From contig JAUWGE010000009.1 of assembly GCA_030606565.1 (NCBI GenBank), positions 1-54,920 on the forward strand: 54,920 bases of DNA, in the 5' to 3' direction. The notes beneath the pieces were generated by a model, which saw nothing but the letters and a program-made list of their open reading frames with translations, searched no databases and was not told where the DNA came from. Both the position numbers and the translations under genes were made by a program. This document shows, piece by piece, positions 16,336-25,645 of the stretch. The stretch is from Candidatus Bipolaricaulota bacterium. GTDB lineage: Bacteria > Bipolaricaulota > Bipolaricaulia > UBA7950 > UBA9294. Position 1 is the stretch's first letter. Each line of letters begins with the position of its first letter.

Positions 16336-16928
16336 CAGTGCGCTTTCCTCTCCACTGCAGAAAGATAGGCGATCGCCTTTTGCAGAGCGATCTCCGGGTC
16401 GATCTTCTTCTCCCAGGCGGCGGCGATCACAGCGAGGATCCTCCCTCCTTCCGCCACCTCAGGTGATGGATAATCGGCCATATTGATTTTGCGGTCATCT
16501 CCCAGCTGTTCAGCGAGCTTCCTCGCTGCCAGAATTGTTGGTAAAGAGTAGTTCACTCGCTTCTCTTTCTGCTTGACCGCCTCCCAGGTGCGGCGGATCG
16601 CCTCCATCTCTTTGGGTGCGTCACCGAAGACGTGAGGGTGACGCCGGACGAGTTTCTTCACCAGGAGATCGATTACAGTGTCGATGCAGAAAGTTCCCTT
16701 CTCACAAGCGATCTGGCTGTGAAGGAGGACCTGTAAGAGAAGGTCGCCCAACTCATCGGCAAGTACTTGCGGATCACCGGCGTCGATGGCGGCGATCGCT
16801 TCATGCGCCTCCTCTAGGAGATATGGTCGTAAGGAACGATGATCCTGCGCACGATCCCACGGACAGCCTTCCTCTGCGCGCAGTTGTGCTACCAGCTCAA
16901 CTAGGTCATTGAATGGCCTATGGCCCAT
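16335..16928 (-). CDS. mazG: MazG nucleoside triphosphate pyrophosphohydrolase
   Basis: A 197-residue all-alpha NTP pyrophosphatase that cleans up non-canonical nucleotides. The metal-binding helices carry LLEEAHEAI (about 37-45) and ADELGDLLLQ (about 57-66), the EExxE...ExxD pattern. Family signature residues CPWDRAQDHRSL at the start and RRHPHVFGDA mid-protein are clear. It is shorter than the 263-residue E. coli protein: one full catalytic domain and a reduced second one, common in bacteria. It overlaps the preceding TPR frame by 11 bases. Confidence 0.92.
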   Translation of the reverse strand: MGHRPFNDLVELVAQLRAEEGCPWDRAQDHRSLRPYLLEEAHEAIAAIDAGDPQVLADELGDLLLQVLLHSQIACEKGTFCIDTVIDLLVKKLVRRHPHVFGDAPKEMEAIRRTWEAVKQKEKRVNYSLPTILAARKLAEQLGDDRKINMADYPSPEVAEGGRILAVIAAAWEKKIDPEIALQKAIAYLSAVERKAH

Positions 16929-18522
16929 TGCTGGGAGTTTGCACCGCTTCGCTTGGGGTTTGTACTTCCGTTTCCAGAGGCATTGGAGCCGGGATTTCTC
17001 CGCCTGCTTTCGCGAACAGTTCGGCCACCTCTTCAGGACGGTAGCTCGGATCGTCGCTCATGATCTTTTCCAGCTTCTCCTTGGCCTTGTCGTCCTCCCC
17101 TTGGGTCAGATAGAGCCTCGCCAGCTCGAGCGAGCCGTCGAGCCCCGGCCTTGTCAACGGGTTACCCTGCCCAACCTGGGTCTGATTGACATCAATAATC
17201 TTCTCGTACAGGTCGATCGTGTCCGCATCTGTGGTGGCATAGGGGAGAGCCCGCTTTAAGTAGTCGATTGAAGTATCATATTCAGTTCGCCACTTGTAGG
17301 CCTCGGCGATTCCGCGATAGGCCTCGAGCGAGTCCGACCGCACGTCGAGAATTGCTGCATACTGCTTGATCGCCGCACTCCACATGTACTGCTCAGCATA
17401 GACCTTTGCGAGTTTGAAGCGCATCTCGATGTCATCGGGAACAAGCTCCACTATCCTTTCCCCAAGTCTTTGTTTGATGGCGTTGTCAAAGGTCCGTGAG
17501 AAGGCGGTGCAGTAGTTCTCGATCGCCCCTTCGGTATCCCCTTGTTTCAGAAGCACGTCGGCCAATCCCTCGTAGGCCTCAGCCTTGTAAGGCGAGCGAA
17601 GGATGACGTTTTGGAAAGCTTTTCTCGCCTTGTCGAGGTCACCGATGGCAAGGTGGGCCTTGCCAAGCTTCACGGGAAGGTCTAGCGATCCACTGCGCGT
17701 GAGTGCCTTTTCGTATCGCTCGACTGTGGTCTTATAGTAAGAAGCAATGACTGTCGAAAGCTCATTTAGCCGTGTCTCTTCCTCCTCTGTGCGTGTGCTC
17801 TTTCCTTGAAGCTCTTCGCGTTCAGAGATAGCGGAAAGCATCCGCTCGTATGCGAGGTCGCCCTGAGAAACGATTAACTTCAGGTTTTCGGGATCGATCT
17901 GTTCGATCGCTGACAGGAGTTCCTCTAACTCATCGAGCTGTCCGACGGCGAGGTAGACAGCTGCGAGCTTTGCCATCACGCCGATGTCTCCTGGGCGCAG
18001 TTCGAGCGCCGCCTTATACTGGGTAATGGCCTGCTTGTAGGTTCGGTTTCTCACCGCCATATCTCCGGAGGCGATATAGGCGGCGACGAAGGTCGGGTCC
18101 TTGTTGATCGCCTCTCTGAACCGCATGTCAGCGCCGAACGTATCCCCGCGCTCAGCGAGGAGCTTCCCATAGAGGTAGATCGCAGTAGTACTATCTGGAT
18201 CGAGCGTCAGAATGCGGTTAAGGAAATCCTCGTCTGCTTCGACATCCTCCAATGCCTCCAGATAGGCGGCCAATGCCTTTGCCTTGTAGCTGTCGATCGA
18301 TTGCGTTAACTCATTGATTCGTGCCGCCTCCTCGTCGGTTGGTTCCTCTAACTCCTCCAGGGTTTGCTGCTCCTGCTTTGCGGTTAGCAACTTTGACTCG
18401 TAGATGCGGCCGATGTAATAGGGAAGATAGGGATCATCAGAGTATCCTTCCTCCTGCAGGCGCTCGAACTCGGCTAGTCCCAGATCGAGGTCCTTCTGCT
18501 GTTTCAGGTAAGCGTTCACCAT
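16918..18522 (-). CDS. TPR-repeat protein, in frame with and downstream of the PpiC gene
   Basis: From the ATG at 18522 this frame gives 534 residues made almost entirely of tetratricopeptide repeats (for example AAYIASGDMAVRNRTYKQAI and AEAYEGLADVLLKQGDTEGA), ending in a Pro-rich tail. That ATG has no Shine-Dalgarno. The 29 codons before it are open, continue the end of a SurA/PpiC fold (DYIREAENERFNTWYADVF), and reach an in-frame TAG at 18610-18612 that ends the PpiC gene. The natural protein is therefore probably one PpiC-TPR polypeptide of about 880 residues, split by a nonsense codon, readthrough site or sequencing error. Confidence 0.8.
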   Translation of the reverse strand: MVNAYLKQQKDLDLGLAEFERLQEEGYSDDPYLPYYIGRIYESKLLTAKQEQQTLEELEEPTDEEAARINELTQSIDSYKAKALAAYLEALEDVEADEDFLNRILTLDPDSTTAIYLYGKLLAERGDTFGADMRFREAINKDPTFVAAYIASGDMAVRNRTYKQAITQYKAALELRPGDIGVMAKLAAVYLAVGQLDELEELLSAIEQIDPENLKLIVSQGDLAYERMLSAISEREELQGKSTRTEEEETRLNELSTVIASYYKTTVERYEKALTRSGSLDLPVKLGKAHLAIGDLDKARKAFQNVILRSPYKAEAYEGLADVLLKQGDTEGAIENYCTAFSRTFDNAIKQRLGERIVELVPDDIEMRFKLAKVYAEQYMWSAAIKQYAAILDVRSDSLEAYRGIAEAYKWRTEYDTSIDYLKRALPYATTDADTIDLYEKIIDVNQTQVGQGNPLTRPGLDGSLELARLYLTQGEDDKAKEKLEKIMSDDPSYRPEEVAELFAKAGGEIPAPMPLETEVQTPSEAVQTPSNGP

Positions 18523-18609
18523 TGGGATGTTGATCTCAACCTGTGCCTGGGCGAAAACATCCGCGTACCAGGTGTTGAACCGTTCATTTTCGGCCTCGCG
18601 GATGTAGTC

Positions 18610-19563
18610 CTAACGGACCTGATCCTTAGTCTCGTCAAGGGAGGGTGTGTGGGCTGGTTTGCGGTCGGTCAGTTGGATGATGTGGTGCCCGTATTGAGTC
18701 TCAACAATTCCGCTAATCTCTCCTACTTCCAGGGCGAAGGCTGCCTCCTCAAACTCTTTCACCATCTTACCGCGTGAGAACCAGCCTAGGTCCCCGCCCT
18801 CCTTAGCACTGGCGGTGTCAATAGAGTGCTCTTTGGCCAGCTCGGTGAAGTCCGCCCCACCATGCAATTGATCGAGGATCTCCTGAGCCGTTTCTTCGTC
18901 TGCGACAAGGATATGTGAGGCACGGATTTCCTCCGGTGTGTCGTAACGAGAGATGTTCTTCTCGAAATAGGCCTCGAGGTCTGCGTCGGTTGGCTCGATC
19001 GCACCAACCACCAACTTGCGTAGCTCTTGGTTGCGCAACTGGATGGCGATCTCATCTCGCATTGCATTCTGAAACTCCTTGAGGGTCATTCCTTGTCCCC
19101 TGGCGTAGGTTGTCAGCTGTTCCTCGGTGTAGGTCTCAAGCAACTGGTTGTATTGCTGAGCGTACAGGTCATTGACTTTACTTTTCGGCACCTTGATCTT
19201 CCAGCGTTTGGCTTCTTGAGCATAGAAGGCTTGCCGGATTAGCAGCTGCATCGCCTCTGCTTCCAACTGGAGTCGAAACAGTCTTCCCTTTGCTCCGGTA
19301 AGAAGAGCGCCCATGTCCTGGCCATACTGCTGGTAGAGCTGCTCGTAGCGGGTTAATACGTTCCGCGTGGCCCGCTCGAAGGCCGCGTTGGTAATCCGCG
19401 TTCCGTTTATTGTGGCTGCAAACGTCGGCCCCGACACTCCTGTGGGGGATCTTTCGAATACCCCGGCTTGGTTGAGGCCGATAAGTCCCACCCCTCCTAC
19501 AAGAAAGGCGATGACGATAATCCAAATGATGGTTTTCTGATGTCGCTTGAAGAATGACTGCAT
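18610..19563 (-). CDS. SurA/PpiC-type peptidyl-prolyl isomerase, membrane anchored
   Basis: A 317-residue envelope foldase. An N-terminal anchor (IIWIIVIAFLVGGVGLIGL, residues 12-30) leads to a SurA_N-type chaperone domain (about 45-200). A parvulin domain follows (about 212-300) with RASHILVADEE, GGDLGWFSRGKMV and YGHHIIQLTDRK. It would act on proteins outside the cytoplasmic membrane. It ends at TAG after DETKDQVR, where homologues continue with another helix; the continuation is present in frame beyond the stop (see the TPR entry). A promoter lies at 19606-19634. Confidence 0.88.
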   Translation of the reverse strand: MQSFFKRHQKTIIWIIVIAFLVGGVGLIGLNQAGVFERSPTGVSGPTFAATINGTRITNAAFERATRNVLTRYEQLYQQYGQDMGALLTGAKGRLFRLQLEAEAMQLLIRQAFYAQEAKRWKIKVPKSKVNDLYAQQYNQLLETYTEEQLTTYARGQGMTLKEFQNAMRDEIAIQLRNQELRKLVVGAIEPTDADLEAYFEKNISRYDTPEEIRASHILVADEETAQEILDQLHGGADFTELAKEHSIDTASAKEGGDLGWFSRGKMVKEFEEAAFALEVGEISGIVETQYGHHIIQLTDRKPAHTPSLDETKDQVR

Positions 19564-19605
19564 CTCCCTGGGTCACTCCTTAAAAAGGGAATTGAATGTT
19601 AACGA

Positions 19606-19634
19606 ATAGTAACAGGCACAGGGGTCATGGGCAA
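19606..19634 (-). promoter_or_regulatory. sigma70-type promoter for the PpiC-TPR-mazG operon
   Basis: On the minus strand TTGCCC (19634-19629) and TACTAT (19611-19606) are spaced by 17 bases. Transcription would start about 35 bases before the PpiC ATG. Confidence 0.45.
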
Positions 19635-19671
19635 GGGGCGAGCCAGTGTGGATGTATCACCGCAGGATGAT

Positions 19672-19959
19672 TCAGAACGGCTCTACCGTCGATCCTATCA
19701 TCGGATGGCGTGTACGCACCGTGAAGTGGATCGCCGTCTTCTCTTGTCCTTCGATGAGGACACTGGAAAAACTGGGCGTGAAGTAGAGATCCACGCCGCT
19801 TGCTGCGAGGTACCCGCGGGCGATGGCGATTGCTTTCACCGCTTGATTCACCGCACGCGGACCGATGACCTGCATCTGCGTCTCACCTCTCTCACGGATT
19901 CCATTGGCGATCGCGCCTGCGGTTGCTCTGGGGTTCGATCCTGATGAGACTTTTAACAT
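19672..19959 (-). CDS. spoVS: SpoVS family protein
   Basis: A 95-residue Alba-like-fold protein. The family signature is unmistakable: MLKVSSGSNPRATAGAIAN, then IGPRAVNQAVKAIAIARGYL and AIHFTVRTR. GGGGAGGAG lies before the ATG. SpoVS is needed for spore maturation in Bacillus but also occurs widely in non-sporulating bacteria, where its role is unclear. It follows RNase Y by 17 bases, an arrangement shared with Firmicutes and Thermotogae-like lineages, suggesting an RNA-related or regulatory role here. Confidence 0.93.
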   Translation of the reverse strand: MLKVSSGSNPRATAGAIANGIRERGETQMQVIGPRAVNQAVKAIAIARGYLAASGVDLYFTPSFSSVLIEGQEKTAIHFTVRTRHPMIGSTVEPF

Positions 19960-19976
19960 CTTAAATTTCTCCTCCC

Positions 19977-21485
19977 CTACTTCGCACTCTCCGTGAACTG
20001 GGTTTGTCGAATGACGTTCACCTTGATCTCTCCGGGGTAGCTTAGTTCTTCCTCGATGGCGCGAGCAATGTCGTAGGCCAGCTTCGCTGCCACCTCGTCA
20101 CTCGCCCGTTCCGGTTGTACCATCACTCGTACCTCGCGGCCGGCCTGCAAAGCGTACGCCTCATGTACAGCAGGGAACGACCGGCACAGTTCCTCCAGGT
20201 CGTGTAGGCGTCGGATGTAGCGCTCGAACGTCTCCTGGCGCGCCCCCGGCCGTGCAGCGGACAGGGTATCAGCAGCCTGGATAAGGATAGCGAGAACGCT
20301 TTTTGGTTCAATATCTTCATGGTGAGCGGCAATGGCATGGACTACCTCTGGACTCTCCCCGTAGCGACGAGCGAGGTCGGCACCAATTATGGCATGCGGT
20401 CCGTCTACCTCATGATCGACTGCTTTGCCAATATCGTGCAAAAGGCCAGCGCGCTTGGCGTTCCCTGCGTTGGTTCCCAGCTCGTCGGCGAGCATCTTGG
20501 CGATCAAGCTCACCTCGAGGGAGTGAGAGAGTTGGTTCTGACCGTAGCTTGTCCGGTACTGCAGACGGCCAAGAAGGGTAGCCAGTCCGGGGTGGAGATC
20601 GATTCCCAGGTCGAAAGCTGCCTTTCTTCCCTCTTCCTTAACCCGCTCTGCCAGCCGCGCTTTGGCCCGCTGCACTTTCTCCTCAATCTGAGCGGGATGG
20701 ATCCGTCCATCCTCGATTAGGCGTGTGAGAGCGATACGCGCCACCTCGCGCCGCAGTGGATGGAAACAAGACAGGACTACCATCTCCGGTGTATCGTCGA
20801 CAAGGAGCTCCACCCCGGTCAATGCCTCAAAGGTCTTGATGTTCCGACCCTCACGCCCGATGATCCTCCCTTTGAACTCCTCTGACGGTAGGGGAACCGA
20901 GCTCACCGTATTCTCTTCGATATACTCAGAGGCATAGCGTTGAATGGCGGTTGCGATTACGCGCGCCGCCCGCTGCTCCGCCTCCTCCTTAGCCCGGCGC
21001 TCGACCTCCTCTACCTTACGCGAGAAAAAGCGCTGCGATTCAGCTTCAACTAGCTTTAATAGGTGCTCCTGTGCGTCCTGTTGGCTCCAACCAGCGACTC
21101 GCTCCAGGCGAGCCTTTCCTTCAGCGAGCAAGCGAGTCCCAACTTTCCTTAACTGCTCTAACTCCTCCTCGTCCTTGCGCAGTGAGTCCTCGATTTTTTC
21201 CAGGTAGCTTGACTTCTTGCCTAGGCGGTCCTCCCTTCGAAGGATCCTCTCTTCCATACGAGCGAACTCCTCCTCCCGCCGTTTCGAGCGCTCTTCGAGC
21301 TCCTCGCGCATTTCTTGCATTTGCTGCCGCGCCTCGAGAAGCTTCTCCTTCTTCAATTGTTCAGCCTCTTCCTGAGCTGCCCGAAGTAGCTCCTCCGCCC
21401 TCCTCTTGCGGGGGATGCTTCCCAGGAGGTAACCGAGAGCGAGCGCGGCGAGCAAGCTTACCCCAAGCCCCACATAACCGATCAT
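19977..21485 (-). CDS. rny: Ribonuclease Y
   Basis: A 502-residue membrane-anchored endoribonuclease initiating mRNA decay. Order of parts: N-terminal transmembrane helix (residues 3-23), long charged coiled coil (about 27-185), KH domain around LPSEEFKGRIIGREGRNIK (about 200-265), and HD domain with LSHSLEVSLIA, LLHDIGKAVDHE and AAHHEDIEP (about 318-410). Length is typical (about 510). AAGGGGAG precedes the ATG. It is first in a pair with spoVS and lies 54 bases downstream of the MMPL transporter gene on the same strand. With PNPase in this window, the organism shows a Gram-positive-style RNA decay set. Confidence 0.96.
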   Translation of the reverse strand: MIGYVGLGVSLLAALALGYLLGSIPRKRRAEELLRAAQEEAEQLKKEKLLEARQQMQEMREELEERSKRREEEFARMEERILRREDRLGKKSSYLEKIEDSLRKDEEELEQLRKVGTRLLAEGKARLERVAGWSQQDAQEHLLKLVEAESQRFFSRKVEEVERRAKEEAEQRAARVIATAIQRYASEYIEENTVSSVPLPSEEFKGRIIGREGRNIKTFEALTGVELLVDDTPEMVVLSCFHPLRREVARIALTRLIEDGRIHPAQIEEKVQRAKARLAERVKEEGRKAAFDLGIDLHPGLATLLGRLQYRTSYGQNQLSHSLEVSLIAKMLADELGTNAGNAKRAGLLHDIGKAVDHEVDGPHAIIGADLARRYGESPEVVHAIAAHHEDIEPKSVLAILIQAADTLSAARPGARQETFERYIRRLHDLEELCRSFPAVHEAYALQAGREVRVMVQPERASDEVAAKLAYDIARAIEEELSYPGEIKVNVIRQTQFTESAK

Positions 21486-21539
21486 TCTTTGTCACTCCCC
21501 TTCTTCTGCGGGCTTAACATCGTCCATCCAGTGTTTTCA

Positions 21540-24464
21540 TTATACCCTTTTCCCTCCCTCTACGTGGAGGGCCGCCGGCAGGAAGAGAAGACTAAATGTA
21601 AGAGTGAACCCAATCCCGAGAAGAGCGGAGGACCCGAGGAGGCGCAACCCTGGTGTGCGGGCAAGGAGGAGGCTTCCGAAGACAAGCATCGTTGTCAGTG
21701 AGGTGACAATCACCGCCACTGCTGTTGTCCGGCCTCCTCGCTCGATTGCGCCTTCAGGATTGAGCGCTCGCTCTTCTTTGTAGCGGTGGAGGATGTGAAT
21801 TCCATTGTCGACACCGATCCCGATCAGAAGCGGTGAGATCATGATATTGATGAAGTTGAAGTCGATCTGCAGTAGTCTCATTCCGCCGAGCATCCAGATA
21901 TAGCCGAGCACGAGCGGTGTCGCTGCAAGCAGGGCGCGCATTCCGCCGTGCAAGGTGCGCCATAGGGTAAGGGTAATCAGGATGGCAGCTAAGAGCGTGG
22001 AGATCAAGAAGTCGCGTTTCATGTAACTTTTTAACTTTTCGCCCACAAGAGGCATGCCAAAGTAGTTGTCGGAGAACGAAGCGGCGAACGTATTGAACTT
22101 CTGGAGGTTCTTACCTTGTAAAAGCTGCGGACTCATCCGAGCCCGAATGATGTACTTATCATCGGGAGTGATGTACCCATTGCGGATCCCTTCAGGAAGC
22201 CCTTTAAGGATATCCCGTAAGAGGGTCTCGATCGGGGGAAGCTCTCGGATTTGCAAGAGGTTGTTGTCGAGCTCGTGGAGAGCCTCCTTAAGGGCGGAAA
22301 TAAGCGCTTGTGACTCCTCCAGTTTAAGACGATTCAGCGCCTTTTGGGTTTCCCGTAATTGCCGTTGGACTTCGTTACTGGCAAGGGCGATCTCTGCTCT
22401 CCCGTTCAGCGCTGCCGCGTACTGAAGTAGTCCGAATTGTGTAAGTAGGGTGCGGATCTGGGCGAGTACTGAGACACGCTCAGTCAAGCTTCGATTAAGG
22501 AGGTCAAGCTGATCAATATAGGAGGCAATGTCGAGGCTATTTAAGACTTGCTGTTGCTCGGAAAGGTTGACCGGGAGGAGATCGCGGGCGGACTCCACCC
22601 CTTGCACAAAATCGCTTCTCTCTAAGTGCTCCACCACGCGGGTCAATTCTTCCTCGGAGGAAGCGAAGAAGGTAAAGTAGTTTCCAATTTGCGTACTACG
22701 CGCACCAAAGTGAGCCAGGATATCATCTAGGACCTCTTGGCTCTCCACTCGAGGGATCAAGTCTTCGCTTGAAAACTGAAAGGATGTATGTGCAGCCTGA
22801 AAGGCGACGAAGAAGGTAAGAGTAAGGACAATGACAAAGATCACCCGCCCTTTGGCCGTCACAAATCGGAAGTACCCGGAGAGGTGCGTGGCGTAGTTCA
22901 CTACTCTCTCCCGTTGGTGCGCGCGGAAGATGAAGTGAGAGAGGGTAACAAGTGCGGGAATGAGGAAGAGGGTAGCAAGGAAGGCGAGGATCACTCCCAT
23001 GCTGGTAATTGCTCCCATTTCGAACAGCGCGCGTGAGCGAGCGAAGAGAAGGCCGATGAAAACGAGCGCCGTAGTCATTGCTGCAACTAATGAAGCCTCT
23101 CCTTTGCGCAGCACTGCGGTGTAAAGCGCTCGATTGAGGGAGATCCCCTTGCTTCGCTCCTCGGCATACCGAGAGATAAGATGAATTCCATAGTCGATCC
23201 CTAAACCGAGGACGAGGGCGGGGAGGAATGAGGTGATGAGATTGAACCCGCCCATGGTTAATTTGGCCCACGCCATTGTTAGTACCACGCTGATCAGAAG
23301 AGGGATTATGGCAATGATGCTGTAGAAGATCGAACCAAATGCAACAAAGAAGATTAGAACTACCCCTATCGAAGAAATAATCGTAGTCCGCAGCATATCG
23401 GCGTTCACGACAGCGTTTGTGGAGGCAGTGAATGCATATGTCCCGGTGATCCCTACGGTCACTCCCAATCGATCTAGATCGACTTGAGCAAGGGCATCCT
23501 CCAGGCTCTTCATCACTAGTGTGCAGTAAGCAACACCACGTTGAGCAGGGTAACGCGGTTGCACAGTCATTAGGAGCCTCGTTCTATCACGTGAGAAAAC
23601 GCCCTCTGGCTCGCGTAAGATCTCCTCAGCGCTAGGGGTGAAGATCTCAGCAAGGCCCCGCACTGCCTCTGTCACCGTTGGAAACGTATCGATCCCGTTG
23701 ATCGTTCTGAGGATAGTGTCATTGAGGGCGATCAACCCGGCTAGTTCCGCCTCGACATCAGAGGGGTCCTCCAAGTTTCCTGAGTCCAAGCTGCCTCCTG
23801 ACAGTGCCTGCCCAAACGCCTCACCTACTTTGCGGTAAGCGTCGCTGAGATTGTCGGTGGTCGGGATGAGAGACAGTTCGCCATTGGCGATTGAGCTGCG
23901 CGCTAGAGCGACGCTTGACTCAATCTGGGCAAGCTTCTTCTCATCTAGCTGGAAGAGAAGCAGGTACTGGTCGGGTATCTCCGGTGACGGCTCGACGAGG
24001 TACGTTACTTCTATGAACTCGGGATTCTCACTTAGACCTTTCGCGATTGCTTCCGCCGCTGCTAGAAGGCGACCTTCTCTATAGTTGTTGATCCGTTGAG
24101 TTAACTCCTTGATTCGCGCCCTCTCCTTTTGGGTTGCCTCCTCTTTTCTCTCGAGAGCTTCCAGCTCCTGTTGCGCGGCCAGCATCGTTTCGTCGGATCT
24201 ATCTTCACCTTCAAGTAGGGTAACAAGGAGGGGGACAGAGTCGCTTTGAGCAAGGTACTGCTCATTTCGCCGGTAGTCGTCGATCAGTGGATCGTTGCTG
24301 GGAAGAAGATCGAGGAACGAACTCCGAATTGGTAGATCGGTAACATAATACGCCGCTGTACCTGTAAGGACTAAAGCGATAAAAATGACCCACCAGGCAT
24401 AATAGCGGCTAATACGGAAAACTGCCCCGAGTATCCTTTCTATGATCGGTCTCATCGTTGGCAC
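21540..24464 (-). CDS. MMPL/RND family exporter (HpnN-like)
   Basis: A 974-residue transporter with the RND internal duplication: two sets of six transmembrane helices, each led by a large extracytoplasmic domain. Both halves carry the MMPL signature (LGLGIDYGIHLISRYAEE and IGIGVDNGIHILHRYKEE). The first large loop holds a charged coiled-coil segment (about residues 90-125). Proteins of this type export lipids or hydrophobic molecules, for example hopanoids with HpnN, but no lipid gene lies next to it. The start is a GTG at 24464 or an ATG three codons on; neither has a strong Shine-Dalgarno. It follows nusA where infB would be expected. Confidence 0.88.
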   Translation of the reverse strand: MPTMRPIIERILGAVFRISRYYAWWVIFIALVLTGTAAYYVTDLPIRSSFLDLLPSNDPLIDDYRRNEQYLAQSDSVPLLVTLLEGEDRSDETMLAAQQELEALERKEEATQKERARIKELTQRINNYREGRLLAAAEAIAKGLSENPEFIEVTYLVEPSPEIPDQYLLLFQLDEKKLAQIESSVALARSSIANGELSLIPTTDNLSDAYRKVGEAFGQALSGGSLDSGNLEDPSDVEAELAGLIALNDTILRTINGIDTFPTVTEAVRGLAEIFTPSAEEILREPEGVFSRDRTRLLMTVQPRYPAQRGVAYCTLVMKSLEDALAQVDLDRLGVTVGITGTYAFTASTNAVVNADMLRTTIISSIGVVLIFFVAFGSIFYSIIAIIPLLISVVLTMAWAKLTMGGFNLITSFLPALVLGLGIDYGIHLISRYAEERSKGISLNRALYTAVLRKGEASLVAAMTTALVFIGLLFARSRALFEMGAITSMGVILAFLATLFLIPALVTLSHFIFRAHQRERVVNYATHLSGYFRFVTAKGRVIFVIVLTLTFFVAFQAAHTSFQFSSEDLIPRVESQEVLDDILAHFGARSTQIGNYFTFFASSEEELTRVVEHLERSDFVQGVESARDLLPVNLSEQQQVLNSLDIASYIDQLDLLNRSLTERVSVLAQIRTLLTQFGLLQYAAALNGRAEIALASNEVQRQLRETQKALNRLKLEESQALISALKEALHELDNNLLQIRELPPIETLLRDILKGLPEGIRNGYITPDDKYIIRARMSPQLLQGKNLQKFNTFAASFSDNYFGMPLVGEKLKSYMKRDFLISTLLAAILITLTLWRTLHGGMRALLAATPLVLGYIWMLGGMRLLQIDFNFINIMISPLLIGIGVDNGIHILHRYKEERALNPEGAIERGGRTTAVAVIVTSLTTMLVFGSLLLARTPGLRLLGSSALLGIGFTLTFSLLFLPAALHVEGGKRV

Positions 24465-24474
24465 CCGTGACCGG

Positions 24475-25410
24475 TCAGCTATTCTCCTCGCTAGGGCTTG
24501 TCACTTCGATGTTGTAGCCGATCAGTTTTGCGGTCAAGCGAACGTTCTGCCCACCCTTTCCGATGGCAAGTGAGAGTTCGCCGTCAGGGACGAGGACCTT
24601 GGCATTGCGGGTCTCCTCGTCGAGTTCGGCCGAGATAACTGATGCTGGCTCTAGACTGTTGCGAAGGAGTTGTTCGACGTCGTCGCTCCAGCGGATTAAG
24701 TCGATCTTCTCCCCGGAGAGTTCCCGCGTGACGACCCGCACTCGTGCTCCACCGGCTCCCACACAGGTTCCGATCGGGTCGACGTTTGGGTCGAGCGACT
24801 CTATGGCAACCTTGCTACGGCGCCCTGGTTCACGGGTGATCTGACGGACGACCAATGTCCCCTCTTCGATTTCGGGGACCTCTAGTCGTAGGAGTTGATG
24901 GACGAACTCCGGGTGAGCGCGGGAGATGAGAATGCGGGGGTCACCCTGTGTCCGCTCCACACTCACGAGATAAGCACGCAGCCGCTGTCCCCCATGATAG
25001 CGCTCGCCAGGGATCCTCCCCGCATCGGGGAGTAGAGCCTCGGCTTCCCCCAGGTTGACCCAGACGTCCTTTCCCTCGAAGCGGTGAATCGAGCCGCTGA
25101 TGATCTCCCCCACGCGGTGGATGTACAACTCGTAGACGATTTCCCGCCGTTTATGCGTGATCTCTTGTTTGATCGTCTCCTCGGCCTTCTTAGTGGCGAT
25201 CCGGCCGAACTTTGCTAGCTCGATCAATTTGCCGTCAATGCAGATGTCACCCGAGTTGTGGTCAATCTCCACCTCTACCGTGGCGTCGGTGTGGTACTCC
25301 TCCTGATATGCCACGGCAAGTCCTTTGCAAATCGCTTCGTACAGGTCTTCCCGAGCGATCCCCTTCTCTTTGGCCATCTCCTCTAGGGCTTCGATAAATT
25401 CAATATTCAT
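24475..25410 (-). CDS. nusA: Transcription termination/antitermination factor NusA
   Basis: A 311-residue RNA polymerase-binding factor. N-terminal domain (1-100, MNIEFIEALEEMAKEKGI and LAVAYQEEYH), S1 domain (about 105-170, GEIISGSIHRFEGKDVWVNLG), KH1 (about 175-245, DPNVDPIGTCVGAGGARVR) and KH2 (about 250-305, AIGKGGQNVRLTAKL) are all present. It lacks the C-terminal acidic repeats of E. coli and is slightly short but complete for the compact type. Neither rimP nor infB flanks it, so the usual rimP-nusA-infB operon has been broken up. Confidence 0.95.
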   Translation of the reverse strand: MNIEFIEALEEMAKEKGIAREDLYEAICKGLAVAYQEEYHTDATVEVEIDHNSGDICIDGKLIELAKFGRIATKKAEETIKQEITHKRREIVYELYIHRVGEIISGSIHRFEGKDVWVNLGEAEALLPDAGRIPGERYHGGQRLRAYLVSVERTQGDPRILISRAHPEFVHQLLRLEVPEIEEGTLVVRQITREPGRRSKVAIESLDPNVDPIGTCVGAGGARVRVVTRELSGEKIDLIRWSDDVEQLLRNSLEPASVISAELDEETRNAKVLVPDGELSLAIGKGGQNVRLTAKLIGYNIEVTSPSEENS

Positions 25411-25598
25411 GTCGCAGTGGAATCGCTCCTGGTCACTCTCCTTAATTCAGAACGTAGGATTTCCTGGAAGGTCTCCTCGACGTGGGATGATATGGCGTCC
25501 ATCCTCTCTATTTAAAGTGAGGCGAAAGCCTTTGTACAAAGATCTCTCCACGGACGGAAACCTCCAAACCCTCTTTCATTCCTTGCATAATCTGTAGT

Positions 25599-25628
25599 AT
25601 TATACTGCAAGCCCGCACTGACGGACAA
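25599..25628 (-). promoter_or_regulatory. sigma70-type promoter reading toward nusA
   Basis: On the minus strand TTGTCC (25628-25623) and TATAAT (25604-25599) are spaced by 18 bases. The leader to nusA would be about 180 bases. The region 25411-25645 is the divergent gap between nusA and the pseudouridine synthase; no convincing plus-strand promoter was found in it. Confidence 0.5.
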
Positions 25629-25645
25629 ATAGCAAGGAGAGGGCG

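Noticed and set aside
16918-19563. TAG decoded as pyrrolysine or another amino acid genome-wide
   Set aside because: Several genes in the window end at TAG with the next gene in normal position, so TAG is a working stop codon.
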